Source of the DNA: Bowmanella pacifica
GTDB taxonomy: Bacteria > Pseudomonadota > Gammaproteobacteria > Enterobacterales > Alteromonadaceae
Length of the DNA: 64,000 bases
Assembly: GCF_014645355.1 (NCBI RefSeq)
Contig: NZ_BMLS01000001.1
Location: 124,001 to 188,000, forward strand
Direction of reading: 5' to 3'
Position 1 is the first letter of the stretch. The number at the start of each line of letters is the position of its first letter. This document shows positions 28,352 through 37,231 of this stretch, piece by piece. The notes beneath the pieces were generated by a model. The model had not been told where the DNA came from, did not search any database, and saw nothing but the letters and a program-made list of their open reading frames with translations. Both the position numbers and the translations under genes were made by a program.

Positions 28352-29026
28352 TCATTGCACAGGAAAACCGAAATACGTATCAGGATAAGGCTGATCAGAC
28401 AGCGAATAATGCCACCATTCCATGGCGTAGTTAGCAAATCCCTGGGCTTCCATCAGGCTACGCAAGGTATATCGATTCTCTCGCTGTAACTCACTAATCT
28501 CAGGATGTTCGGTATTTGACAAAGGATCGAACATATCAAACGCCGAGCCCATATCTAATTCTTGCCATGCGCCCTGCGCATCCTGTTGCATCAGCGTCAG
28601 ATCAACCGTGGCACCTCGGCTATGTCCAGAGCGCTCGGCGATATATTCCCCCACCAGCTTATCCTTAGCCAAATTAGGATAGTACTCGGCTTTAGTGGCA
28701 GTATCAGACAAATCCTGCGCCCAGCGCATAAAATGCGCCACCGCTTGTGTTGGCCGGTAGCAATCAAACACCTTGAGTTTGTAGCCCTGCTCGGCCGCTT
28801 GCTGTGCTACCTTGACCAGCGCTTTGGCTGCCTTTCCTTGCAAGATGCACTTGGGTGCCAAATACCCTTCAACCGGCGAACCAACAAAGTTATGGTTACC
28901 GTAATAACGGATATCATATACCGCATCCGGCAGTAGTACCGTCATATCGGCAAAGTCTTCGGGCATTGACTGGGCAGTCGCCCAGCCTGATGCCATTAGC
29001 GCTGTTAGCAGGATCTTTCTTTTCAT
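28352..29026 (-). CDS. Exported D-alanyl-D-alanine dipeptidase (VanX/DdpX family)
   Basis: This 224-residue M15D zinc peptidase has a signal peptide (MKRKILLTALMASGWATAQS). Zinc ligands and catalytic residues are in place: Arg91 (CYRPTQ), His135 and Asp142 in SGHSRGATVD, and Glu203 and His206 in EWWHY. It should hydrolyse D-Ala-D-Ala in the periplasm for use as carbon and nitrogen, not for vancomycin resistance, since no VanH or VanA ligase is nearby. The start at 29026 forms an ATGA overlap with the stop of the NhaC-type gene, so the two are translationally coupled. Confidence 0.93.
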   Translation of the reverse strand: MKRKILLTALMASGWATAQSMPEDFADMTVLLPDAVYDIRYYGNHNFVGSPVEGYLAPKCILQGKAAKALVKVAQQAAEQGYKLKVFDCYRPTQAVAHFMRWAQDLSDTATKAEYYPNLAKDKLVGEYIAERSGHSRGATVDLTLMQQDAQGAWQELDMGSAFDMFDPLSNTEHPEISELQRENRYTLRSLMEAQGFANYAMEWWHYSLSDQPYPDTYFGFPVQ

Positions 29027-30417
29027 AGTCCAATCCAAAACAATCCGGCCATTAAGTAGGCCGCCAGGGTTAATGCACCACAGAACAAGGCATAAGGGAT
29101 CTGCGTACGTACGTGTTCAAGTAAATCACAACCTGAGGCAATACTACTCACGGCCGTGGTATCAGAAATCGGTGAACAATGGTCACCAAATACCCCGCCG
29201 CCCAAAATGGCAGCAAGCACTAACTCCGGTGGCAATCCCAGGTTCAGCACCATGGGCATACCAATAGGAATGAGAATGGCAAAGGTACCCCAGGAAGTAC
29301 CAGTAGTGAACGAGATCAAACCACCAGCCAGGAACAATAAAGCGGGAACCAAGAACAATGGCAGAGACTCAGCCACAATACCGGCAATAAAGTCGCCGGT
29401 TCCCAGTTGCTTCAGGCTGCTACCTAAGGCCAGCGACAGCAAAACAATGCACACCAGGGGCAGCAACTCACCCATCCCCTTAAAACCAATATCCACCAGG
29501 TCTTTATGCTTAAAGCGACCCGATTGCAGCATCAAACCATAAGCGACCATACAAGCCAGTGTGGTGGCGTAAAGCACAGACTTAGAGCCATCGCCCTGCG
29601 TAATCACACCATCGCCGGTCCAATACATAAAGCCCAACATGCCCAGCACCATCGTCAGCAGCGGCACGATCATAAAGCGCGCTTTGGTGGCCTCAAAATC
29701 AATTTCACTGTGCGCCTGGTTTTGATTGAGCTGTCGCTCCGACTCTTTCATCGGCCCAAACACTTTGCCGGTCAGGATGGTAAACAGCACCACGACCAGA
29801 GTAAGCCAAGCGTAAAAATTCAACGGGATGGTACCAATCAGGATAGATACCGCGGTCTGCTCGGTAGGGTAATTACCAAGCAGTCCCAGTACATAGGCTC
29901 CCCATCCATTTAATAGGATCAGGATACAAATGGGGGCGCTGGTACTGTCGATGATATACGCCAGCCGGGCCCGGCTCATCTTAAAGCGGTCAAACAAGCC
30001 TCGGGACAGGATACCCGCGGTAAGCACACTGAGGTTAGACTCGATAAATACCACCACGCCGGAGAAGAAAGACAACAGTCCAACCTGACGCTGACTCTTG
30101 GCAACCCCTTTGTTGATAAGCTTCTCTACCATGGCGGTCACGCCACCTGAGTAACGCATGTAGGCTAACAGCGCCCCTACCATCAGGGAAAATATCAAAA
30201 TCCGGGTGTTGCCGGCGGAACTGAAAACCGCCACCACACGCTCGAGAGTTTGGAAAGGCCCCATCATACCGGCCTGAAGCAGACCACTGCCCGATGACGC
30301 CAACAGCAATAACTCTGAACAAAACAACGAAACGATCAAGGCCAGAATGACCTCTTTACGCCAGAACACCACAATGATGGCAAGCGCGGGGGGAACAATG
30401 GTTAACCAATCAGACAA
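29023..30417 (-). CDS. NhaC-family transporter
   Basis: This 464-residue membrane protein of the NhaC family has about twelve segments. Typical motifs are FTTGTSWGTFAILIPIGMP and GDHCSPISDTTAVSSIASGCD. NhaC proteins are usually annotated as Na+/H+ antiporters, but several members move amino or organic acids. Its tight coupling to a D-Ala-D-Ala dipeptidase makes alanine or dipeptide transport plausible. A possible operator resembling those of the receptor genes lies about 90-100 bp upstream. Confidence 0.88.
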   Translation of the reverse strand: MSDWLTIVPPALAIIVVFWRKEVILALIVSLFCSELLLLASSGSGLLQAGMMGPFQTLERVVAVFSSAGNTRILIFSLMVGALLAYMRYSGGVTAMVEKLINKGVAKSQRQVGLLSFFSGVVVFIESNLSVLTAGILSRGLFDRFKMSRARLAYIIDSTSAPICILILLNGWGAYVLGLLGNYPTEQTAVSILIGTIPLNFYAWLTLVVVLFTILTGKVFGPMKESERQLNQNQAHSEIDFEATKARFMIVPLLTMVLGMLGFMYWTGDGVITQGDGSKSVLYATTLACMVAYGLMLQSGRFKHKDLVDIGFKGMGELLPLVCIVLLSLALGSSLKQLGTGDFIAGIVAESLPLFLVPALLFLAGGLISFTTGTSWGTFAILIPIGMPMVLNLGLPPELVLAAILGGGVFGDHCSPISDTTAVSSIASGCDLLEHVRTQIPYALFCGALTLAAYLMAGLFWIGL

Positions 30418-30505
30418 ATGAACACCTTTCTTTATTATCGGTCCTTAGCAGGACGCTTTGTTTACAGAGGTTAATGGATTTTATATTCCATACAAAGTAA
30501 CCAAT

Positions 30506-30521
30506 TACAATACTTTATTCC
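30506..30521. promoter_or_regulatory. Possible third copy of the receptor-operator element
   Basis: TACAATACTTTATTCC matches the element before the first receptor at 13 of 16 positions and lies about 90 bp upstream of the NhaC-type start. A second TATATTCC word lies nearby at about 30482-30489. It is AT-rich and tentative. Confidence 0.22.
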
Positions 30522-30566
30522 ATGTTATCTTTCATCTGTCTGAGATCCACGTTCAACGACGGTTAA

Positions 30567-31922
30567 TCAGCTGCTGGGCTTAATATCATCCAGGCGGTAC
30601 TTATCTATCAGAGAATACAAAGTAGGCCTGGTGATACCCAGCAATTCCGCCGTTTTAGACATATTTTGCTCTGCCAGATGCCAGGCCTGTCTGATAGCCC
30701 GGCTCTCCGCCTCTTCCCGCACTTCACGCAAATTAATGTTCTGCATGGTGCTGGCTTCACCTGTAATCAATCCCAGATCATCGGCCTGAATCAGATTACC
30801 TTCAGCTAAAATGACTGCGGATTTAAGCTTATTCTGTAACTCACGAATGTTGCCTGGCCAGCGATGTTGCATCATGGCTTCAATGGCGGCTTCACTGAAG
30901 CCTTTCACCTTAGAGCCGTACTCATCTTTGTAGGCACCGAGGAAGGTGCGGGCAAGCAGTACCACATCACTGCCCCGCTCTCTTAACGGCGGAATACGAA
31001 TAGTGATTTCGCTGACCCGGTAGAACAAGTCTTCACGAAAAGTCTGTTCAGCCACCATGGACGATAAATCACGGTGCGTGGCACACACCACACGAATATC
31101 CACGGGAATTTCCTGACGCCCGCCAACCCGCTCAATAATGCGTTCCTGTAAAAAGCGTAGCATTTTGGCTTGCAGCCCAATGGGCATATCGCCTATTTCG
31201 TCGAGGAACAAGGTACCGCCCTGGGCGGTTTCTATTTTGCCAGGCGTGGTTTTATTGGCCCCGGTAAAGGCGCCTTTTTCGTAACCGAACAGTTCACTCT
31301 CAAGCAGGTTTTCCGGAATCGACGCACAGTTAATCGCCACAAATGGCTTATTGCGTCTGGCACTGAGATCATGGATAGAACGGGCAAACACTTCCTTACC
31401 CGTGCCACTTTCTCCTAACAGCAAGGTACTGACATCGGTCTGAGCAATTTTTTCGGCTCTGCGACTGGCCTGCTGAATAGCATCACTGCTACCGATAATT
31501 CTGCCCATGGCCGGCTGCGATTGCACCAGCTGACGGTTCTCCTGCTCCAAATCAAACAGGGTCATGGCACGACTAACCAGAATGCGGATAGTGTCAGAAT
31601 CTATGGGCTTTTGATAAAAATCATAAGCGCCTAATTGCACGGCTTTGAGGGCATTTTCTTTGTCGTTATTCCCCGTCACCACAATCACTTTGGTTTGCGG
31701 TGCCAGGTTCAGAATTTCGGCCAAGGCTTCCAACCCTTCCGAGGCATTGGCAGGATCAGGAGGCAGTCCTAAGTCCAAGGTCACCACTTTAGGCTCAAAA
31801 CGCCTTAATTGGGCAATGGCGGATTGCCTGTCATCGGCAAAAACTACTTCATAGTCGCTGAAACTCCATTTCAGTTGTTTTTGTATTCCCAGGTCGTCAT
31901 CAACAACTAGCAGTGTTTCCAT
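30567..31922 (-). CDS. prsR: PEP-CTERM system sigma-54 response regulator PrsR
   Basis: This 451-residue NtrC-type activator has a receiver domain (1-120) with phospho-acceptor Asp50 (VTLDLGLPP) and an AAA+ domain. The latter has Walker A GESGTGK (170-176), the sigma-54 contact loop GAFTGA (217-222) and Walker B FLDEIGD. It ends with a Fis-type helix-turn-helix (MSKTAELLGITRPTLYSLIDKY). The protein follows its kinase PrsK by 15 bp. PrsR with RpoN is known to drive PEP-CTERM genes in floc-forming bacteria. The matching -24/-12 promoters and an 18-bp box are found at three places in this window. An intact GAFTGA means it should activate sigma-54 directly. Confidence 0.95.
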   Translation of the reverse strand: METLLVVDDDLGIQKQLKWSFSDYEVVFADDRQSAIAQLRRFEPKVVTLDLGLPPDPANASEGLEALAEILNLAPQTKVIVVTGNNDKENALKAVQLGAYDFYQKPIDSDTIRILVSRAMTLFDLEQENRQLVQSQPAMGRIIGSSDAIQQASRRAEKIAQTDVSTLLLGESGTGKEVFARSIHDLSARRNKPFVAINCASIPENLLESELFGYEKGAFTGANKTTPGKIETAQGGTLFLDEIGDMPIGLQAKMLRFLQERIIERVGGRQEIPVDIRVVCATHRDLSSMVAEQTFREDLFYRVSEITIRIPPLRERGSDVVLLARTFLGAYKDEYGSKVKGFSEAAIEAMMQHRWPGNIRELQNKLKSAVILAEGNLIQADDLGLITGEASTMQNINLREVREEAESRAIRQAWHLAEQNMSKTAELLGITRPTLYSLIDKYRLDDIKPSS

Positions 31923-31937
31923 GTATTTTTTTATCCT

Positions 31938-33974
31938 CTACGCATCATTAGCGGCAGTAACAGGGAGAAACAGACTGAATCGACTGCCTTCCCCGACTTG
32001 GCTGGCAACCTCTATACGCCCGCCGATTTTTTCTATGTAATTTTTTGCATCATAAGCGCCAATGCCCATACCGGCATTGCCCTTTGTGGTATCGAAGGGC
32101 TTAAACAAACGCGTCGCAATAAATTCTGGCGACATCCCACAGCCTGTATCGGTAATTTCCACTAGCGCGCCCATCTCGCTTTTACTTATGCTTAGCTCTA
32201 CAGAACCATTATCAGCCGTGGCTTGCTGAGCGTTGCTGACAAGGTGGTACAAGACATTACTAAACTTTTCCTCGTCTAAAACTAATTCCAACTCATCACA
32301 CTGAACTAATTTAGGTTTAGGCAACAACCCCTGACAGCGTTCCTGAATTACTTTAGTCACAAGACTCCCTAGATTAAGGGGGCGAGTGCTGCTGGGCAAG
32401 GCTTCTTTTTTCTCAGTAAGCTGTCTGAGCATTTTTTCCATTCGGCTTTTGGTATGTGCCAGAGTTTCAAATGTATCTTCGATAAATTCAGGGTTATTTT
32501 TATGTTGCTGCGCATTACATAGAATCAAATCAATCTGCGCCAGTACATTTTTCAAATCATGCAAAACAAAGGCTGACATGCGATTAAAGGCTGCAAACTG
32601 CGCATTTTCGGCAACTTCTTTGGCGGCCTCATAATGAAACAGATAATTCGCCACTTGGGCAATCACCGCATTTAAATAATCACGCAACTCCCAATCCAGG
32701 CGGATTTTTTGTTCGGAGGTAGCATACAACAGTGCCACTCCCCACAACTCTTCATCCCGATAAAATGGCAGCACCAACTGAAAGCGACATTGGTTGAGGA
32801 TCGCATGATTAACCTTAAGTCCCTCGTAAACAAAGGGACGATAACGCAGCTCTTCAATATCAATTAACCAGTGTTTTTGCTGTAAAAACACCTTCAACTG
32901 CTCCAGCACCTCTTTTTCAATAGCGGTTAGAGGGGGATGCTCAATACAACTCACGAGTTGTTGATTCTCGCCACTGAATTTCAGCAGCATACCTGATGGA
33001 TAATTGATGGCAGCCATCAAACTACTTAGTCCATTATCAAATACCTGTTGTAAGTTATTCTCGCTACCACTTAAGGATTGGGACACTTTCAACCATTCTT
33101 CACGGTAATCATATTGGTTGGCAAAAAAGTGTTTTGTAATAAAAACCTTTATTCGGGCTCTGAGCGTATTGGACAAGAATAACGCCAGTAGCAGGGTTAA
33201 AGATAAAAACAGCAGCACCAACTGCACCACACCGCTCCAGTCTCCGCCCACATAACGAATGGCATAGCCGGCAATGGCCATCACAAACAAATAACCGCCA
33301 GCCAGCAGTAGCAGGGAGCTGTGCAATACCACATCGCGGGAAATAAAAATCTCTATTCCCCAATGCTTAATACGGCGAATCGCAATCACCAGCGCAGGTA
33401 ACAGTAGCGCATAAATGTAACCACGGGCCGTCCAAAACATAGGATCGATACTGCTAACCATGGTAGCGTCAGCAAACATGACAAAATCAAATAAGCTGGT
33501 CGCTCCTAAGTACAATACCAAAGGTTTGTAGTGCCAGCGCTCAGAGCCAGCCTGACGATAAAGGGTTTCCAATAAAATCAGCATTACCAGCGGGATCACA
33601 GTTTGAATCAAAAGCAGCCATTTAAATGGCAATAAGCCCGCGCCACCAAGCACTAAGAATATTAATGGCAAACTGATACTGAAAAGCGTCACGGGTTGTG
33701 CCAACAAGCCGCGTAAACGAAGCGAATCCCGCTTCAAGACAGAAGAAATAAACATAAGCCATATTAACGACTTAGCACCTTCTGAGAACAGCAACCAACT
33801 GGTGCCTGTTAGCCCTTTCGCTACACTGATATGGGCGACGGACCAGAGTAAATTGGTAACCACTGCGATAAGCAGAAGACGCTTGGGCAAACCGGGGCGT
33901 CGAACTGTCAGCAACAGCAGGAAAAGCAACAGATTACCTGCCAGGCCCAGGCCATATCCTATGACGTCAAGCAA
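31938..33974 (-). CDS. prsK: PEP-CTERM system membrane histidine kinase PrsK
   Basis: This 678-residue kinase has eight or nine N-terminal membrane segments (about 1-290), a GAF-like sensor (about 310-455), a dimerisation/phospho-acceptor helix with His472 (FVLHDLKNVLAQ) and a C-terminal ATPase domain. The latter has N, G1 (DTGCGM) and G2 (GNAGMGIGAYDAK) boxes. The VLHDLKN variant of the H-box and this layout are typical of the XrtA-associated kinase PrsK. It forms a two-gene operon with prsR. The sensed signal is unknown. Confidence 0.94.
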   Translation of the reverse strand: MLDVIGYGLGLAGNLLLFLLLLTVRRPGLPKRLLLIAVVTNLLWSVAHISVAKGLTGTSWLLFSEGAKSLIWLMFISSVLKRDSLRLRGLLAQPVTLFSISLPLIFLVLGGAGLLPFKWLLLIQTVIPLVMLILLETLYRQAGSERWHYKPLVLYLGATSLFDFVMFADATMVSSIDPMFWTARGYIYALLLPALVIAIRRIKHWGIEIFISRDVVLHSSLLLLAGGYLFVMAIAGYAIRYVGGDWSGVVQLVLLFLSLTLLLALFLSNTLRARIKVFITKHFFANQYDYREEWLKVSQSLSGSENNLQQVFDNGLSSLMAAINYPSGMLLKFSGENQQLVSCIEHPPLTAIEKEVLEQLKVFLQQKHWLIDIEELRYRPFVYEGLKVNHAILNQCRFQLVLPFYRDEELWGVALLYATSEQKIRLDWELRDYLNAVIAQVANYLFHYEAAKEVAENAQFAAFNRMSAFVLHDLKNVLAQIDLILCNAQQHKNNPEFIEDTFETLAHTKSRMEKMLRQLTEKKEALPSSTRPLNLGSLVTKVIQERCQGLLPKPKLVQCDELELVLDEEKFSNVLYHLVSNAQQATADNGSVELSISKSEMGALVEITDTGCGMSPEFIATRLFKPFDTTKGNAGMGIGAYDAKNYIEKIGGRIEVASQVGEGSRFSLFLPVTAANDA

Positions 33975-34028
33975 CGTATATCCCCTTTGAATGATGACAA
34001 ACTAAACCAGTATACAGTGACTGGGATG

Positions 34029-35105
34029 TCAGGCAGCCGTCTCTTGCTGATCGCGTCCGGAAATTCTCATCCAGGCTTTGCGGGCGAGATGGGGTGCCAG
34101 TAAATACAGCGGCATGCGCAACCAGTGTCCACGCAGATACAATACAAAATGCGCCATTTTTATTCTACGAGATACGGCCATGCTAGAGGCATTTACCAAT
34201 ACCTTAGGGAAAGCCCAATCCATAGCCTGAAGCGTAAAGCTTGCTGGCGCCCAGCGCTGACTCTGTTGCAAAACCGCTTCGGGTATTGGGGTATCAAGAA
34301 TAAGTTGGGAGTATCTGAGCGCATAAAAACAAAGGCGGCCGACACCGAGTTGTTCGGCACGAAATAATAGCATTTCCCACTTATCGTTATCGGCACATAG
34401 GCGAAACAACAAGTCTAAATCAGACAGATCCCTGAGCCCTTTTTCAAACTCGCTTTCCATCAATAAATGGCAAAAAGAATGAATAATACGATCACATAAG
34501 GCCAGCACCAGATGCCCTTGAAAGTCCTCCAATTGCAACTCTTTTGCATCAAACGCATATCGGCAGGTAACGGGGAGCAGGCTATGGTGAACATCCAGCG
34601 CCATACCACGTTCGCGATGGGTCATGGGCGGTAATTCATGCATCCAACGCCGATAGTAGGAGCGGTCATAAGCGGTCATTTTCCCCTGACGCCAACCATG
34701 CAACCCCAATGCATGTTCAGCACTGTCCAGCTCAGGCCGGCTGATAAAAATATCGACATCAGAGAACACCCGTCCCTCTGCGACCTCATCATGCGCCAGG
34801 TCATAAGCTACACCTTTCAGAAATACCGGTCTGATGCCAACCATTTTCAGTGCGCGCTCAATATGCTCCACTTCAATGCGAATATCTCTGCGATGTGCCT
34901 GACTTACCACATCCGCAGATTGAAAGTGCCACAGCAAGGCAGTTGGGATATGCTGCAACAACTGCCGCTTAGTGAATATATGGAAAAATCTGGCCAGCAA
35001 CCCGGTTTGGTAACATTCGGATAGAAAGGTCTGCCACTGCGCATCACTAAAGGCTTTAGCCTGCTCAGGAGTTTTCAGCGCTTTAACAATAAGTCTTTCA
35101 GACAT
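34029..35105 (-). CDS. Nucleotidyltransferase-fold protein of the HPr-rel-A operon
   Basis: This 358-residue protein belongs to the nucleotidyltransferase family found next to HprK-like kinases and in some lasso-peptide clusters. The catalytic core is LKG (96-98) followed by FSDVDIFI with two metal Asp (116, 118) and a distal acidic residue probably in ALDVHHSLL. The C-terminal half is helical. It overlaps the kinase gene by 8 bp and is the last gene of the operon starting at 37071. Such enzymes transfer a nucleotide or sugar to a phosphorylated acceptor; the acceptor here is unknown. The fold is clear, the reaction is not. Confidence 0.85.
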   Translation of the reverse strand: MSERLIVKALKTPEQAKAFSDAQWQTFLSECYQTGLLARFFHIFTKRQLLQHIPTALLWHFQSADVVSQAHRRDIRIEVEHIERALKMVGIRPVFLKGVAYDLAHDEVAEGRVFSDVDIFISRPELDSAEHALGLHGWRQGKMTAYDRSYYRRWMHELPPMTHRERGMALDVHHSLLPVTCRYAFDAKELQLEDFQGHLVLALCDRIIHSFCHLLMESEFEKGLRDLSDLDLLFRLCADNDKWEMLLFRAEQLGVGRLCFYALRYSQLILDTPIPEAVLQQSQRWAPASFTLQAMDWAFPKVLVNASSMAVSRRIKMAHFVLYLRGHWLRMPLYLLAPHLARKAWMRISGRDQQETAA

Positions 35106-36015
35106 CCCGCATTAACCCGTCCAATGCATCTACCGCCGCATTCAAATCGCCATCATACTCAAAGCGATAGCAATGCGCCTGGTCTAAATGTCTGGCTATG
35201 GCTTTAAAGCCTCGCTCCGCTAGTATTGGGTAATTGAATGACTGATTGGCTAACTGGAGAAATGCCTCACCCTTACTCAGATCTTGCAGGGTTCCTCCCT
35301 CGCTGTCGGCTTTGAATCTCGGGAAAATCACCAAACCTGGTAGCGCCTCCTTATCCCAACTTGCCAGACTGATTTGAGGAGCTTGTAGTAAAGCCACGGA
35401 ACCTTTCTGGGTATCCTCTACGGTTCTGCTCATATTCAATCCGGATGGAAGCCCCGCAACTATCTTGATCGCTTTGTTCTTCAGACTGATTGGTCTGGGA
35501 TTTGGCAGAATATGTCCAGAATCACAGTCAAGAATGGTTAATTCGTCCGACAGCAAACGAAAACCACCAATACTGACCAACGCCGCGCAAAGGGTGCTTT
35601 TTCCTGCCCCAGGCTGGCCTGGTAATATCAGTGCCTTGCCATACTTTTCCACAACGGCGGCATGTATAACCAATGCCTGCTGGAAGTGATTGCTGACACA
35701 CCAATTTAATCCCCATTCCATTAGCGGTAGAGATTGATCTTGTGGCAGGGGTTGGAAGGGTAAATAGCCGTTGAAGCTGAAATTTACCTGAGGTTTGAAT
35801 AAACGGCGATAACCACCAGATGGCGCTAGCTCAATATCAAAGTCAACAAAGCCCTCTTCGCATACTTCAGCGCCAGCATAGATTTGCAGAAGATCAGACG
35901 CGACATTTTCTATTGAACTTCGGACACGGGAAACAAAACGTCCAGTGCGAAAACAAACGCCTGTAGCCTTAAGTTTTCCATGCAACTCGGCGAGGGAATA
36001 GTTTGATAAGATCAT
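35098..36015 (-). CDS. HprK-related kinase A
   Basis: This 305-residue P-loop kinase is related to the catalytic domain of HPr kinase/phosphorylase. Walker A is GQPGAGKST (133-141), and the HprK-like acidic motif LLSDELTILD (155-164) follows. It lacks the N-terminal HprK domain and the classic HPr interaction context; no HPr or PTS gene is nearby. Relatives phosphorylate peptide tails in some RiPP pathways. It overlaps the PqqD-like gene by 4 bp, and together they form the 'HPr-rel-A system' named but not characterised in protein family databases. The likely substrate is the exported protein encoded first in the operon. Confidence 0.88.
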   Translation of the reverse strand: MILSNYSLAELHGKLKATGVCFRTGRFVSRVRSSIENVASDLLQIYAGAEVCEEGFVDFDIELAPSGGYRRLFKPQVNFSFNGYLPFQPLPQDQSLPLMEWGLNWCVSNHFQQALVIHAAVVEKYGKALILPGQPGAGKSTLCAALVSIGGFRLLSDELTILDCDSGHILPNPRPISLKNKAIKIVAGLPSGLNMSRTVEDTQKGSVALLQAPQISLASWDKEALPGLVIFPRFKADSEGGTLQDLSKGEAFLQLANQSFNYPILAERGFKAIARHLDQAHCYRFEYDGDLNAAVDALDGLMRDV

Positions 36016-36269
36016 ATTGACTGCACCAGCAAGCCAGCGCTGAGCAGTCTATCGATTAACTGCAAAAATTCATCATCAGTGCCTGCAAATTGTTCGCGAA
36101 GAACACGGGAGGAAAATGGCACAGAGTCGCTTTGCTGGATAAAGTCATATAGCACTTTGGCTTTGGAAGGGAACAGCAAAGTCTGCTTGTACTGACCGAC
36201 ATACACCACCCAGTGGGGTGGTGTATGGTATTCGGTCAGTTGTATATCTGCTGCTTGAAGGGACCGCAA
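36012..36269 (-). CDS. PqqD-like peptide chaperone of the HPr-rel-A system
   Basis: This 85-residue protein has the small winged-helix fold of PqqD-type RiPP recognition elements: a strand-rich N-terminal half (HWVVYVGQYKQTLLFPSKAKVLYDFI) and a helical C-terminal half (DDEFLQLIDRLLSAGLLVQS). PqqD proteins hold a precursor peptide for modifying enzymes. The 34-bp gap to the upstream exported-protein gene and the 4-bp overlap with the kinase gene indicate one operon. It probably presents a peptide segment to the kinase. Confidence 0.82.
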   Translation of the reverse strand: MRSLQAADIQLTEYHTPPHWVVYVGQYKQTLLFPSKAKVLYDFIQQSDSVPFSSRVLREQFAGTDDEFLQLIDRLLSAGLLVQSI

Positions 36270-36303
36270 TTTAACTACTTAACAAAGTACGGCAGGCTAA
36301 AGC

Positions 36304-37071
36304 TTAGAGTCCGTTCTGCCATTGTTGACTACCACCACCGTCAGCAATACTGACAAAGAAAGAGTTATAATCTTCATCCGTCATGGTATCTGAACGACCA
36401 AGCAGTATGCCATTACGTTCCAACTGAAATACTGTGTTAGTACTCGCCTGAAGCGTGGCGGCAGACATATTGGCAATTTCATACAGCAAATAGGAACCGA
36501 TAATATCTTCCATATTGGGATAAGTCAGCATCCAAGGGTCAGGGTTTGAACCTGCCCCACCATTCGCCAGAAAAGCGGCATTTAGGAACGCCGCTGCAGC
36601 GTGCTGAGTTATTGAGTTAGTTTTGGTTTTGCCCCACAACTCCTGGCCCAACGTCGAGGATAACGCGCTGGTATAAGCCATTGTCGTACCTTCAGGTACG
36701 CCATTAACCATCTTGCGAATATATGTGTTAGACAGCCTGGCCGTAGTAAAGATAGACCTAAACATAGAATTAGGCGTCTCACCAGTGGCATTCCAGGCCC
36801 ACTCATCGATTTGGCCATTTTGTCTCAACCAGTTGCCGGGACTCCAGCCGTTACATGTAGCGCCATCATGGACAGTAAGCGATGTACCCAATTGCACTGA
36901 CATAAAGCCCGAAATGGTGCATCCAGCAGCCACGGCTGGGCGATTAGCCAATAGCAATAACGCCGGTGCAGCAGCACCCGCTTTCTTTAACCATTTGCGC
37001 CGACTAAGGCCCTGGCCTTGTGAATTTTTAGCCACTTCGAGAGAGTCAACTGCTTTATATTCGTCACTCAT
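36304..37071 (-). CDS. Twin-arginine exported protein, probable HPr-rel-A substrate
   Basis: This 255-residue protein has an N-terminus of about 22 residues, a twin-arginine motif (LSRRKWLKKAG) and a hydrophobic stretch ending RPAVAAG, so it is likely exported folded by Tat. The mature part has two cysteines and a CNGWSPGNWLRQNGQIDEW segment resembling the SPGYWK-type motif of several secreted proteins. It ends DGGGSQQWQNGL, a flexible Gly/Ser/Gln tail that could be modified. The first gene of the HPr-rel-A operon, it has its own sigma-54 promoter and a PrsR-like box. I do not recognise an enzyme domain. Confidence 0.82.
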   Translation of the reverse strand: MSDEYKAVDSLEVAKNSQGQGLSRRKWLKKAGAAAPALLLLANRPAVAAGCTISGFMSVQLGTSLTVHDGATCNGWSPGNWLRQNGQIDEWAWNATGETPNSMFRSIFTTARLSNTYIRKMVNGVPEGTTMAYTSALSSTLGQELWGKTKTNSITQHAAAAFLNAAFLANGGAGSNPDPWMLTYPNMEDIIGSYLLYEIANMSAATLQASTNTVFQLERNGILLGRSDTMTDEDYNSFFVSIADGGGSQQWQNGL

Positions 37072-37137
37072 GTCCTAATTCCTAACAAATAGATCAGCGC
37101 TGAAGATCAGATACTGAAAGATAACTAAATATAATTA

Positions 37138-37155
37138 CGCAAAAATCACACCAAC
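37138..37155 (-). promoter_or_regulatory. Sigma-54 (-24/-12) promoter of the HPr-rel-A operon
   Basis: On the minus strand, TTGGTGTGATTTTTGCGT has TTGG at -24 and TTGC at -12 with the invariant GG and GC exactly 10 bp apart. The expected start of transcription is about 55 bp before the ATG at 37071. A PrsR-like box lies 51 bp upstream. Confidence 0.75.
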
Positions 37156-37203
37156 TTTCAACCATTTGTTTTTAAAGGTTTTTACAAAACAACAAAAACT
37201 ATA

Positions 37204-37221
37204 TGTAAAAAAAGCGGACAA
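37204..37221 (+). promoter_or_regulatory. Candidate PrsR-binding box, copy 1
   Basis: TGTAAAAAAAGCGGACAA, read on the plus strand, lies 51 bp upstream of the -24 element of the HPr-rel-A promoter. Two near-identical 18-mers occur in the same orientation before the two PEP-CTERM genes. Enhancer sites of NtrC-type activators commonly lie at such distances. Confidence 0.7.
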
Positions 37222-37231
37222 CCAGTATCAA

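Noticed and set aside
28352-29026. VanX-like gene as part of a vancomycin resistance cluster
   Set aside because: No VanH, VanA/B ligase or VanRS pair is present, the protein has a signal peptide, and the context is murein peptide breakdown.
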